64,000 bases of DNA from an uncultured Clostridia bacterium (GTDB lineage: Bacteria; Bacillota; Clostridia; Oscillospirales; Acutalibacteraceae): contig CAMFBH010000002.1 of assembly GCA_945948515.1 (NCBI GenBank), positions 1 through 64,000 on the forward strand, given 5' to 3'. The position numbers were made by a program, and so were the translations under genes. Within the stretch, counting starts at the first letter, position 1, and every line of letters begins with the position of its first letter. Positions 25,645 through 36,300 of this stretch are shown here, in pieces. Below the pieces are notes generated by a model. That model searched no databases, had not been told where the DNA came from, and saw nothing but the letters and a program-made list of their open reading frames with translations.

Positions 25645-25746
25645 TTAGTCGTCTTGGCCGGGAACTTTTTCGATAGATGTTGTGATAACATCTGAAGCTT
25701 TGAATTCCTCAACATCAACGACAGGCTTTGTGTAAAGTTCTTTCAT
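25645..25746 (-). CDS. 33-residue peptide of unknown function
   Basis: An ATG (25744-25746) with a perfect AGGAGGT site seven bases upstream opens a 33-codon frame ending in TAA. The acidic peptide starts MKELYTKPVVDVEEF and ends SIEKVPGQDD, with a DVITTS motif in the middle. The downstream bidirectional terminator also serves this strand, and a 7-bp hairpin lies just before the ribosome-binding site. It follows the 882-residue secreted protein gene by 77 bases on the same strand. There is no signal peptide, membrane segment or cysteine. The strong translation signals make a real gene likely; function is unknown. Confidence 0.7.
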   Translation of the reverse strand: MKELYTKPVVDVEEFKASDVITTSIEKVPGQDD

Positions 25747-25765
25747 TGAACTTACCTCCTATTCG

Positions 25766-25787
25766 TCTCCCGAGTTGAATCGGGAGA
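25766..25787 (-). other. Hairpin upstream of the small peptide ribosome-binding site
   Basis: A TCTCCCG/CGGGAGA stem with an 8-base loop and no T run lies 6 bases upstream of the peptide's AGGAGGT. It is more likely an mRNA end-stabilising or processing element than a terminator. Confidence 0.4.
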
Positions 25788-25823
25788 TGTGATATTAAGA
25801 TTTAAAATATTAATTATTGCTAA

Positions 25824-28472
25824 TTAATATGTTCCCTCCATAAGGTCGGAGTAGATTGTCTTAACTTCACCGGAAGCAGTCTTGTAAGTTACGAAAGCAA
25901 CTGCTGTTGCTTTTGCGTTCTTAGCTGTGATACCGTAGCTGAGAGCGAACTGAGCATCTTCTGACTTATCCTGAGTATAAGCAATCTTAACTGTTGCGCC
26001 GTTAACAACTGTTCCAACTTTCTCTACGGTAAGATCAGATTTTGTCATAGCTTTACCGTAAATGAAACCAGCCTCAACGAGTGTGCCTGATTCAGACATT
26101 GAACGAGTTGCAAGGAACTCAAACTTGTGAGAACCTGTTACAGCAGTAACAGATACTTTAGCAACATAAGGTGCCTTTTCAACAGTCTCTGTTACAGGAA
26201 CAACTGTTACATTGGAACCAACGAAGAAAGTATATGTTGCGCCGTAGAATACAACTTTACCGTCGATCTTCCAAGCTGTTGCGCCGGGAGCAGAAACAGT
26301 TACCTGTGCATCATAAGCAAGACCTGCTAATGCATTTTCTGCATTTGAAGCGCCGGAAACGATTGTGCATCCGTTTGCTGTTACTGTGAAGGTGTTGTCT
26401 GCATCTGCAGTGTACTGAGCCATAACGGTTGTAGCAGCTGAGATAGTAGAAAGATCTACACTCCAGCTTGCGAATGTGTAACCGATATAAGCAGGAGCTT
26501 CGGGAGCGCTTGCAGGATTAAATGCCTCGCCTACTGCTGTTTCAACAGTTGCAATAACATTTGCATACTTATCTACGAATACAACTGTGTAAGTTGTTGT
26601 TGTAACTTCCTCATATACAGGAGTATAAGTTACAGGCATGTAAGCAGTTGAAACATAAGTTGTATCTTTTGATACAAGCTTGCCGTTCATAGCCCAACCT
26701 ACAAACTTAACGCCGTCAACCGGTGTAGCTGTAAGGGTGTAATCTGAACCGTAAGGAACATTCTTAGCTTCTGTTGCCTTATCTGCAACTGTTTCGCCGT
26801 TGATTGTTACAGCACCCATATCTGAGTACTCAACTGTTACCGGAACACCAAGTGCCGGGATAGGATCGCAACCGTCAATGATTACGCCGCAAGCGTCGCA
26901 CTTAGTACCTGCTGTTGTACCAGCTTCCTTCATTGTAGCAGGAACTTCAGGAACAACTGAAGTCGGACCTGCATGGTTTGAAGGATTCTTATCGATTACC
27001 TTCTGTGCTTCAAGAACTACCTTACATACGGAGCAAACTTTACCGTCTGTAAGTCCTGTTGCAACACAAGTAGCGGGTGTGCCGGTTACTACTTGCTCTG
27101 TATGACCGGGAGCAGGAATAACTGAACCTGCTTTAACTAACTTTCCGCAATCAAGACAGTATGTGTCGCCGGTATAACCATCTTCTGTACATTTTTCAGG
27201 CTTAGCGTTTCTAACCTCTGTTTTAGCATGTTCACATATAACAACATCAAGAACTTCAGTGTATGAATATCCGCAAAGTCTACATGTGTAGGTCTTTATA
27301 CCAGTATCTGTGTATGTGGGTTCCTGAGTCACTTCAGAAGAGAAGGAGCAAGGCTCTGCAGAAGTTACAACCTGGCCGCAAACATTACATGTTACGGAGT
27401 GTTTCTCATCAGCTTTGTTATCGCCGATACGAGTATAAGTCTTTGCGCCGTCGTGAGCACAAGTCTTAACAGGGATATCCTCTGTGTAAGTACCGTGACA
27501 TACAGAGCATGTGAAGGTCTTTATACCAGTCTCTGTGTAAGTGGGTTCTTTTGTTACAACGCCTTCATCGAATGTGCAATTCTCTGTTACTGTGTAGCCT
27601 TCTGAATGGTCACAATCAGCAGCTGTACATGTTGCTGTGTGAGTTTTAGCAGCTGCACCGTTATATACGGGATCGCCAAGTACATGTGTGTGTGAAGCGG
27701 AAACATTCATGCTGGGGATAACGAAGTTCATCGGTCCGCAAACATTTCCTGTTCCGTCGTCAGAAATTGTATTACTGTTGATAACTGAATCTAAGTCATA
27801 AGCTACGCAAGACAATCCTGCACGCTCAGTTACAGCCTGTGCAAGAGTACAGTCTGAATTGATTTTGATTGCGAATGTGCCGGCAACAAGATCTCTATCG
27901 CCAACATACATACCGTAATTGTAAGCATTCAAATCCATTGAAGCTAAAACGATAACATTCTCATCAACATTGTAAGCACCTGAACCATCAAGGAAGCCGT
28001 CACCGTAGTCGAAACTGGAACCGTTTGCAAGAACTGCTGTGTTAGCATTCTCGGTCCAAGTTTTACCTGTTGAGTTTGTTACACCAACAGTTGCATAAGT
28101 TTCGTCGATTGCATAGTTAATCTGACAGAAGCTCATGAATGTTACATCTTTAAAGATTGAAACAAGCTGAATCATATCGCCGGCTTTAAGCTGAGTTGTG
28201 TCGGTAATTTCTTCAGCAGCGTTAAGAGCATCCCAAGAAGTGATTTTGTCTGCTGCTTTTGTGTAGGGATAAGCTCTGAGTTCAACGGTGGGAACCTTCA
28301 TAAGTGCCGCACCGGTATTCAAGTCATATGCCCAGCCGTATGTATTGGGATCGTATTCATCACCGTATGCAAGGCCGTCAATGACATCTGCAGAAGCAGT
28401 AATCGGCATAACGCTCATAAGCATTAAAGCAGCAAGAAGCACTGCGATTACTTTTTTGAAGCTTCTTTTCAT
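25824..28472 (-). CDS. Secreted multidomain protein with CxxC repeats and Listeria-Bacteroides-type repeat
   Basis: The 882-residue protein has a signal peptide (residues 1-29, cut after ASA). Residues about 30-255 form a beta-rich region with a cohesin-like pattern (KAGDMIQLVSIFKDVTF). From about 258 to 540 come repeated segments with six CxxC pairs (CSVC, CNVC, CRLC, CLDC, CSVC, CDAC), resembling small zinc-ribbon or disulfide knuckles. Two beta repeats follow: about 548-620, and an InlB/Listeria-Bacteroides-type repeat at about 625-690. The C-terminal 150 residues are again beta-rich. No LPXTG, LysM or SLH anchor is visible. The ATG has GGAGG upstream. No specific function can be assigned. 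Confidence 0.8.
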   Translation of the reverse strand: MKRSFKKVIAVLLAALMLMSVMPITASADVIDGLAYGDEYDPNTYGWAYDLNTGAALMKVPTVELRAYPYTKAADKITSWDALNAAEEITDTTQLKAGDMIQLVSIFKDVTFMSFCQINYAIDETYATVGVTNSTGKTWTENANTAVLANGSSFDYGDGFLDGSGAYNVDENVIVLASMDLNAYNYGMYVGDRDLVAGTFAIKINSDCTLAQAVTERAGLSCVAYDLDSVINSNTISDDGTGNVCGPMNFVIPSMNVSASHTHVLGDPVYNGAAAKTHTATCTAADCDHSEGYTVTENCTFDEGVVTKEPTYTETGIKTFTCSVCHGTYTEDIPVKTCAHDGAKTYTRIGDNKADEKHSVTCNVCGQVVTSAEPCSFSSEVTQEPTYTDTGIKTYTCRLCGYSYTEVLDVVICEHAKTEVRNAKPEKCTEDGYTGDTYCLDCGKLVKAGSVIPAPGHTEQVVTGTPATCVATGLTDGKVCSVCKVVLEAQKVIDKNPSNHAGPTSVVPEVPATMKEAGTTAGTKCDACGVIIDGCDPIPALGVPVTVEYSDMGAVTINGETVADKATEAKNVPYGSDYTLTATPVDGVKFVGWAMNGKLVSKDTTYVSTAYMPVTYTPVYEEVTTTTYTVVFVDKYANVIATVETAVGEAFNPASAPEAPAYIGYTFASWSVDLSTISAATTVMAQYTADADNTFTVTANGCTIVSGASNAENALAGLAYDAQVTVSAPGATAWKIDGKVVFYGATYTFFVGSNVTVVPVTETVEKAPYVAKVSVTAVTGSHKFEFLATRSMSESGTLVEAGFIYGKAMTKSDLTVEKVGTVVNGATVKIAYTQDKSEDAQFALSYGITAKNAKATAVAFVTYKTASGEVKTIYSDLMEGTY
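27583..27700 (-). repeat. DNA-level copy of a Cys-rich module (copy in the 882-residue protein)
   Basis: This stretch encodes the HTHVLGDPVYNG to GYTVTENCTFDEGVV segment. It is closely similar in DNA to 30914-31030 in the 2102-residue protein gene, which indicates module exchange or duplication between neighbouring genes. Confidence 0.75.
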
Positions 28473-29057
28473 ATTGCATTTCCTCCAATTAAATGGGGTT
28501 TATTTTGTTTATAAACGAACAATTTTGCTTTTTGTTTTTTTGTTTATTAGCTGATAATTTTTAAACCTAAATATTATAACCGATATTCAGGTACAAATGT
28601 TTTGATCAAAACACTTGTTTACAATTGTTTTTGTAAACTAAGCGGCTTGCGCAATTCAAGCCAATGAATTTAAATACCGCAGCCAAAAAGCACAAACTGC
28701 AGCCCCTGCCACCGTAAACAACCGGCGGAGCAAGGTTATATTATAAAACCTGCTGAGCCGAAGACTGCGAAGCCCGGCAGATGTGATTAAACCCTAGCTT
28801 TTACATTTTAAAAATAAATAAAAACTTCATAATATAAAACGGTTTAATGTTAAAAAAAGTTTATAAAATTAAAAATAGATAAATGATCAAAACACACGGT
28901 GTAAATCACCGCCGAAGCCGGTCTGCAAGCTTCTCCGATTAAATCGAAGGGAAATATCGAAATAACCGCTTTTGTTTCTCTGACCTTACAAGCATAATAT
29001 ATTATCCGAACAGAAAAAATATTCGGAATCGGCGAAATAACTTCGTTTTTTTCTGCT
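28473..29057. other. 585-base intergenic region with palindromes and a structured segment
   Basis: No convincing gene lies here. On the minus strand, leading into the 882-residue protein gene, are a TATAAT-like box (28572-28577), a perfect 16-bp palindrome TGTTTTGATCAAAACA (28598-28613) and an inverted repeat GTTTACAA/TTGTAAAC (28617-28638). A GGCTTG/CAAGCC hairpin (28644-28662) and a GC-rich multi-hairpin stretch (about 28680-28790) follow. A second copy of the half palindrome TGATCAAAACAC lies at 28884-28895 within a possible minus-strand promoter, TTGATC-17-TTTATA (28862-28890). Confidence 0.5.
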
Positions 29058-30185
29058 TTATTGAAGAACTAAATCCGGATAAGTTACTGTTCCTACAGCA
29101 AAGAAAACATTAACAAGTCTCGCATCGGTAGCATTGATCTTTCCGTCTCCGTTAAGGTCATAAGCCGGATAAGATGTAAAGCTGCCCGAAGAATAAGCAA
29201 TGTTAAAGGCTCGCGTATCAGAAGCATTAATTGCTTCCTTAGCAGTATTATAGTTACAAGCACAAAGCGGAATATCCGCATTTTCTATTGCCGCACCGTT
29301 AACAACAAGAGTTACTGTTCTTGTTACGGCAAACTCTCCTGTAACGGTAACGGTATAGGTACCGTCTGCAAGAGCAGGAATAGTGTAGGTATTCGAAGTG
29401 AATTTAGTTCCGTCGTTTACAGCATCAGACTGAACCTCTGTAACAGTTCTTCCCTCTGCATCTGCAACTGTAAGGGTGCAGGTGTAAGGAACCGGCTTTG
29501 AAGCAGTTGACCCGTCAACCGTTGTCATAACATAAATATTTCCGGAAACATCGTAGCCGGCAACGGGAAGAACGGGTGAATAATCAATTTCCATTGGGAA
29601 GGTTGCATATTCATAGCCCGGGTAGGAGGTGTTTAAAGCATAGCACTCCTTTGAATCGCCGTGCTCTGTTTCAAGGAAGGTATAGTCGGGGCTTTCGTCC
29701 GCTGTAAAAATTGACGCGGCATCACAGGCTGAAACGGGAGTTACGGGAAGAGTGAAAAGCACTGCATCCTCCTCAACTCCTGAGCAAACGCTGTTTGTTG
29801 AAACCGCTGCAAAAACTATTTTAGTGTTTGAAACATCCGACATATCGGTGTTTATTGTTGTGTATGAATCAGACATTATACTTGTGAAGGTGCCTACGGC
29901 GGCCTTGGATACATCCACAGCTATAACTAGCTGAAGCCTTGCAACGGCAGTTACACCTGATAGCTTAAATGAGCAAGAGTACTCTGTTCCCGCCTCAAGG
30001 GCATTGCCGTCTGCAACCTCGCCGAGCGAGTTTTGATATTCGCAGTAAATTTTCGGAGTTTCCGTTCCGAGGGTCTGATTTCCGCCGTTTTCATCCTTTG
30101 CCGCAAGGGCGGTTAACGGTGCCGAAAGGCAAGCCGCTAAGCAAACTGATAAAAAAACAGCCAATAACTTTTTGGAAAAACTCAT
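29058..30185 (-). CDS. Secreted cohesin-like / beta-sandwich / dockerin protein
   Basis: The 375-residue protein has a signal peptide (1-29, TALA-A). Residues about 40-190 form a beta-sandwich that resembles a cohesin or cohesin-like domain (ALEAGTEYSCSFKLSGV, LFTLPVTPVSACDA). Residues about 208-312 form an Ig/carboxypeptidase-regulatory-like module (SGNIYVMTTVDG). The C-terminal about 60 residues are a type I-like dockerin; the second calcium loop DLNGDGKINATDARLV is complete while the first is degenerate. Dockerins bind cohesins to dock proteins on surface scaffolds. The last two modules are closely repeated in the neighbouring 2102-residue protein. GGAGG precedes the ATG. Confidence 0.8.
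   Translation of the reverse strand: MSFSKKLLAVFLSVCLAACLSAPLTALAAKDENGGNQTLGTETPKIYCEYQNSLGEVADGNALEAGTEYSCSFKLSGVTAVARLQLVIAVDVSKAAVGTFTSIMSDSYTTINTDMSDVSNTKIVFAAVSTNSVCSGVEEDAVLFTLPVTPVSACDAASIFTADESPDYTFLETEHGDSKECYALNTSYPGYEYATFPMEIDYSPVLPVAGYDVSGNIYVMTTVDGSTASKPVPYTCTLTVADAEGRTVTEVQSDAVNDGTKFTSNTYTIPALADGTYTVTVTGEFAVTRTVTLVVNGAAIENADIPLCACNYNTAKEAINASDTRAFNIAYSSGSFTSYPAYDLNGDGKINATDARLVNVFFAVGTVTYPDLVLQ
29078..29550 (-). repeat. Beta-sandwich plus dockerin cassette, copy 1
   Basis: This segment encodes the last about 165 residues of the 375-residue protein. It is similar in DNA and protein to 30340-30810, so the cassette has been duplicated or exchanged between adjacent genes. Confidence 0.85.
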
Positions 30186-30210
30186 TTTTTTCCTCCGATT
30201 GCTGTTTGAA

Positions 30211-30302
30211 GCGTGCCGTGCGCTAACACGGCACGCAAAACATTAGTTTTGTTAAATTCCCGTTAAATCGGGATTACACAGCGCAGATTTCTCCGCGCTG
30301 TG
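30211..30302 (-). other. Three consecutive hairpins between the two dockerin genes
   Basis: A 10-bp stem GCGTGCCGTG/CACGGCACGC (30211-30236), a TCCCG/CGGGA hairpin (30258-30273) and an 8-bp stem CACAGCGC/GCGCTGTG (30277-30302) fill the gap between the stop at 30319 and the next start at 30185. None has a classical T run, so they may act as processing or mRNA-stabilising elements rather than terminators. Confidence 0.5.
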
Positions 30303-30318
30303 CAAAATTAAATATTAC

Positions 30319-33300
30319 TTACTGAATTGTAAGTGCCGGATATGTTACTGTACCTACTGAGTAGAATACATTAACAAGTCTTGCATCTGTTGCGTTGATC
30401 TTACCGTCTGCGTTAAGATCATACTCAGGATATGCAGCAAAGCTACCTGATGAGTATGCAACATTGAATGCTCTAAGGTCAGCTGCGTTAATTGCTACCT
30501 TAGCTGTGTTGTAGTTACAAGCACAGATCGGAATATTAGCAGTTGTAATATCAGCACCGTTAACAACAAGAGTTACTGTTCTCGAAACTGCATAAGCGCC
30601 GGTTACAGTTACTGTGTATGTTCCGTTCGGAAGGTTCGGGATTGAGAATGTGTTCGAGGTGAACTTAGTTCCCGAGTTAACAGCTGTTGAAGTAACCTCT
30701 GTAACAGGTGTTCCCTCTGCGTTTGCAACAGTAAGAGTACAAGCATAAGGAACGGGCTTTGAAGCAGTTGCGCCGGCAGCGGTTGTCATAACATAGATGT
30801 TACCCGAAACAGTGTAGCCTGCGGGAGCAACAGAATATGTTCCGCCGCAAACAGTACATGTGTAAAGGGTTGAACCGTCGTCCTGAACAACACCTTGATC
30901 GAAGGTACAAGCTTCTGTTACTGTGTAGCCTTCTGAAAGGTCACAATCAGCTGCAGTACATGTTGCTGTATGTGTTTTAGCTTCTTCACCGTCATATACC
31001 GGAGTTCCGAGTGTATGAGTATGAGATGCTTCTTCAACATAAGGAACAAGAGCGTTTTCAGCAAGCATGAGATCCTTACGGATTGAGAATGTTGTTGTGT
31101 AGTTCTGAGACACTTCAGTTCCGTCTTCATTGGTTAAAGTGCCTGCTTTGTAATCTACAGCCTTATTATAAGCTGCAACATAGTTATTCCAAGATTCAGT
31201 TGTGTAAAGCTGAGTTTCGGAAGCATCTACTGCTGCTTTAATAGTGTTGTAGTGAGTGATTTCCTCATCAAGCTTTGTGAAATCTACGCCACGGAAGCTG
31301 AGGTAATCCCAATATGTGTTGAACACACGAATTGCTTCATAAATCTCAAATGAAGAAGCTGTTGTTGAAATCTCTCTTGAGTTTGAAGTCCATACGAAAT
31401 CACTTGCATTAAGCTTAGCTTCGTCAGTCTTGTTTTCGTTATCAGCTTCAAGAGCCTTTTCAAAGTCAGCCCACTTGAGGTTTGTGTAAACAGGTGTTGC
31501 ACCTTCAAGGAAGATGGGCGCACCCTTTTCGTCGTAAATAACTTTGCCGTACTTATCTCTCTCACATGATTCTACACTGTAGAATGTGTAGATATCATCA
31601 ACTGTGATAAGAGCTTCTGCATCTCTTGCAGCCTTAGCCATCTTCTCGTATGTAATAACATCATAGTTAACATTATTCATACCTGCACGCTTCTCTGTAA
31701 CCATGTTATAAAGAATTTCTGCAGCTGAAGATGAAACCTTAGTTTTTGCAATTTCAAGAGCATAATTGAGCTTATCGTTTGCTTTGAGGTAGATACCGCG
31801 GTTTTCTGCGCCGGGTGTTACACCAAGGTAGGTTTGGGGTATCTTATATCTCCAAGCAAGCTCTGTTGTTCCGGAAATTGTTGTGTCGGAACTACAAGCA
31901 CCGCCTTCTGCATTTTTGTAATCATACTGATCAATACTATAAAGAGGAAGTACATTGCCCTGAGCATCTTTAGTTGTTTTCTGAGTTTCTGTTGCTGCAT
32001 AGTACGGATTCTCGAAGAAGTCTCCCGTACCTGAGCCCATATCCTTCCACACATACTCATATGCAGGAGCGTTAATGAAGCGATAATCGCCTGTTTCTGA
32101 ATCAAGCTCCATTGTTGCCTTCTCAGCAGCGGAAAGCATGTCGTAACCTGCTTCATTCAGCTTAACATTGGTGTAAACAGGAACTGTTCCTGCTTCATCA
32201 ACATAATAGTAGCCGTCAACTAAATAGAAATCTTTAACCATATCATCGGGAAGAGATGTTGCCTTTTGGTAAACAGTTTCACCGAGTCTTGCTGTTGTTT
32301 CCTTAGTTGTTACCTGAGTTGACTTAATGGAAGCGATTCTGTTTGTTGTGTCAAGAGCAGTTGTGTTGTTGATGGGAGTACCCAAAGCCTTAACAGCTGC
32401 TTTTGCACTATTAAGAACATAGTTATATGTTTCTGATGTTTCTGTTGAGCTGTTGTAATCAGCAAAGTCTTCGGGCTTATATGTTGACATAAACTCAAGT
32501 GCCTTGCTGTAGTCTTCATTGAGCTTAACAGATTCGGTATCGTCTGCAACAGTGATTGTCCACGGAACGGTCTTCTTACCGTCGTCGTTACGGAAGAAGC
32601 AAACATTCGTATTGGTTGACTGTGCTTCGATATCTGTTTTGCCGTCCCACTTAAGGAACTGAACATATTTTGTTGAGTTATTTACTATCTGCTTCTGCAT
32701 TGAGAAGTAGATTCCGTCGATACCTGTTGACCAAGTCGGGTCAGAATTTGCATAGCTTGCATTGAAGGTTGTTGACATATCACCGTCGAGGAGTACGTCT
32801 GAACCTTGGAGCTGAACCTGCTTGCCGTTATATGTACCGTCTGCATTCTGATAATTAGCAAGAGCCTCACGAAGGATACCTCCTGCAGACGCCTCAGCAA
32901 GAGTAAGAGCTACATGGTATCTTGTTGCTGTGATTGTAGGATCGTTTGCTTTCAAGCTGTCAATATCAGACATTAAATAAGCACCGCGTACCCATGTACC
33001 GGCGGGTGTGCCGTCTTCATTCTGAGTCGGTTTACCGTTTTCATCAAGAACTGACTTGAAGTAGTCATAATAGTTCATGTTGATGATATCACCGGTATCC
33101 ATATCAACGGTGGGAATACCGTATGCCTGATTATCTGTGTAAGCGAAAACGCCGTCGATAGCCCAGTCTTTTGAAGCTTCGTTTACGATACGAACATTGA
33201 TTTTATCAAGCTGAGTAATCATTGACTTCTTGATAACAACATTCTTAGGATACTGAATGTACATGTGCTTATATTTTACACCGGAAAGCGCTCTCTTAAT

Positions 33301-36300
33301 ATAGTTAGAAGCCTTTGTATAGTTGTCTTCTGTGTCCCTAGCAAGCTCATTCTTGAAGGTTCCGTCTTCGTTATAAACTGCATCATACCAGTCATAGTCT
33401 GTTGTTACGAACTGATAAGCAGAAGCAGTAAGTCCTGTATAATTGTTTCCGTCCTTATCCTTAATGAGTGTTCCGTTCTGGTCAACATAAGAATAGGAAA
33501 CAAGGAACTCTGCAAGATACTCGCCGTTTTGATCAAGTTGTGAAGAAGAAACTGAATAGCTAACGGGAACTTCACCGATAGCATCGGGAGCAACAAGTGC
33601 TGCCTGTGAAGGATTGGTTGCAACAACCGAACCTGTATTTACATGAGTGATTGTATCAACTCTTACATATACACGGCTTGCGGGAATTACATCGCCTGCA
33701 GCATTGATATATGCACGGTTAATACCGAGTGAATTGTTGTGAACGCATACATAGTTGGAAATTGTGCTTCCGGCTGTGTATGAGTTCTTAGTAGCTTCTT
33801 TCATATAGATATCTGTACCGCTGAGCTTGAAAGCTGAAATCTGAGGTACAAATGAAGGTATGAAGTTGTTTACAGCTGTAACAATATACATTGCACCCTC
33901 CCAGCATGTATCCTGGCAGGTTCTGTAACAGCTTCCTCCGAAGCCTTCATAAACGCGGCAGATAAATCTTCCGATAACACCGATATCAGCGGAAACTCCT
34001 GAAGCGCCTGCGATATTAGCAATCTGAAGGAATGCATCGAACGGGCTTGACTTATCTGCTGTTCTTGCGAGGATGAGATCTCCGCATTTATCATTCGAAT
34101 CGCGAGCGCCGATTACGAAGTTGAGCATCTTCTGAAGAACATCGTAAACAATATCAACAATGCTATCACTCTGGAAGTAGTGAGTCTTAAGAGCATCAAT
34201 GATTGTTGTAAGAGCAGTTGAAACACCCTGGTTAGGACCGATATCAAGCATACCAAGAATTAACTTCTCATAGATAAGGTCTTGAGTGTCAAGATTGCCC
34301 TGACCGTAACCAAGCATTTCACCGAGATCGGGAAGAAGCTTGTTAACAATTAAGCTAAGGTTCTGCCAAAGGCTATTTGTTTGCTTAATTGCGCAAGTTG
34401 TAAGAGCGCCTGAGCCTGTGCCGCACTTGAAATCAGTGAAGCCAAGGAGGTTACCTATACCGCAATCAACTGCGTAGTAGCATACAACAGAATTGAGAAG
34501 ATCAAAGATATCATCTGATGCTGATGCAGTTACAACACCGTTGGTTGAATCATAAAGCTTATAAATGTTCCATACAGAACCATCTTTATTTGTAAGAGGA
34601 ACAATGGACTCAAGGATGTAGCACAAAGCATCGCGTGCCATCGGAAGAATTACGCCTTCAATGCTTGCATTGTAAGCTGTAATATTACCTTCTGAATCCT
34701 TTGTTGCTTCAGTAAGAAGAGCTGTGTAATCATACTCGGGAACGATGTATGAGAGATACTCTTCAAGACAAACATAAGCAACATCCTCTGCATCTGTACA
34801 TGCAAGCCACTTGCTGTCATGTACCTGCTTAACATCGGCTGAAGCCTTAATTACTGCGATCATAAACGGAACCATTGCTGATTCAACATTTGCCTCTGTA
34901 ATCTTTGCATCTGCGCCGTTATCTGCATAGAACTGAGCAAGAATATTTGCATCTGTTTCATCGCCTACATACTGAATAAGTGTGCAAGCATTTGAGATGA
35001 GTGTGCTTACGATTGTTGCTGTGTCTAATGTGTTTCCGGTTTTTGCGAGTGTTCCGTCCTGAAGGGTCGGGAAGAGCTCATAAAGAAGAGCTACAAGGAA
35101 ATCGTTAAAGCCCTGGATAACACCGGTGTATGCGCTGAAATCAAAGGTGAATACATCTCTGAACAACAGCTTTTCGCCAACATTTGCTTTAAGTAAATAT
35201 GTTTCTGTTATACAAAGGTTAAGAATACCGTTTTCACAACCAAGCTCTGCAGCAAGAGGACTGTAAAGAAGCTTCTGGAAGAGAGCTTCGGCATCTATAT
35301 CCTGGAAAGTGTACTTTTCGCCGTCTGCTTTTTTATTAGCAGTAGTTCTGTCGTGCCTGTTGTAGCAAATCTTAAGTGCATTGATAACATCTGCAACAGA
35401 TGAAGCTGATGTTACATTAACAAGGCTCGGGCAGATATTGTTAAGCTCGTCAACAACTCTTTCAAGGTTAGAAATGTTGTTTCCGTTTGTATCCTTAACA
35501 ATGTCACCGTTCCAATCATATGAAATAGGATCGGAAAGCCAAGTTTCAACAGACTGCTTGCCGTTAACTTTCATATAATCGTTATAAATGTTATCAATAT
35601 TCAAATGAGTGTACTGAACCTGGATTCTTCCGAAGAGTGAAGAAAGAACAGATTCCCATACCTGCTGGAATGCAACGAAAGCTCTCTCTGCAAGGTTGTT
35701 CTGCTGACCGATTGCGTAATCGCTCTTAAGAGCATGACCTGCATAAGGATAATATGAGCTGTCTGAACTCATATCAGTTGTTGTAACTGTATCTTTATTC
35801 CAAGAACCGTCTTCGTTCTTCTGTGCCCATTTGTATGTATTAACAGAAGCGTCGATACCTTCAATCTTCTGAAGAAGATCTGTTGAGAGAAGGCTCATTG
35901 CCATGTCATCAAAAGTGAGTCCCATTAAGTAGTTGTACTTAGCAAGACCCTCTTCTGTTGTTTGGTCACAGAAAGCACCAACCATAACCGGCTTAAGAAT
36001 ATTATAAACCATGTTGCTTTGGTAGCCGGCTTCAAGTCCGAGTTTTCCGCCGAGCAGACCGTATAGATCAAGGGCGCTTGCAAGACCGAGGTCGAGCTGT
36101 CCGAGAAGGAACTGCTTTAAGATGTTGCTACCTGCAAAATCATTAGACATAATGTAGATATTCTGAGCAATTGCCATAATGATTTCTTTTGCAGAATTTG
36201 TGCTGCGGTTTGAAAGATTTGAAATAGGTGAAAGATCTATATTCTTAACATCACCGCCGAGAAGACCCTGATATTTTTTAACAAGTGCCCAAACATCATC

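Noticed and set aside
28640-28800. Known riboswitch (c-di-GMP-I/II, cobalamin, c-di-AMP, Moco) upstream of the 882-residue protein gene
   Set aside because: None of the conserved cores could be matched on either strand; kept only as an unassigned structured element.
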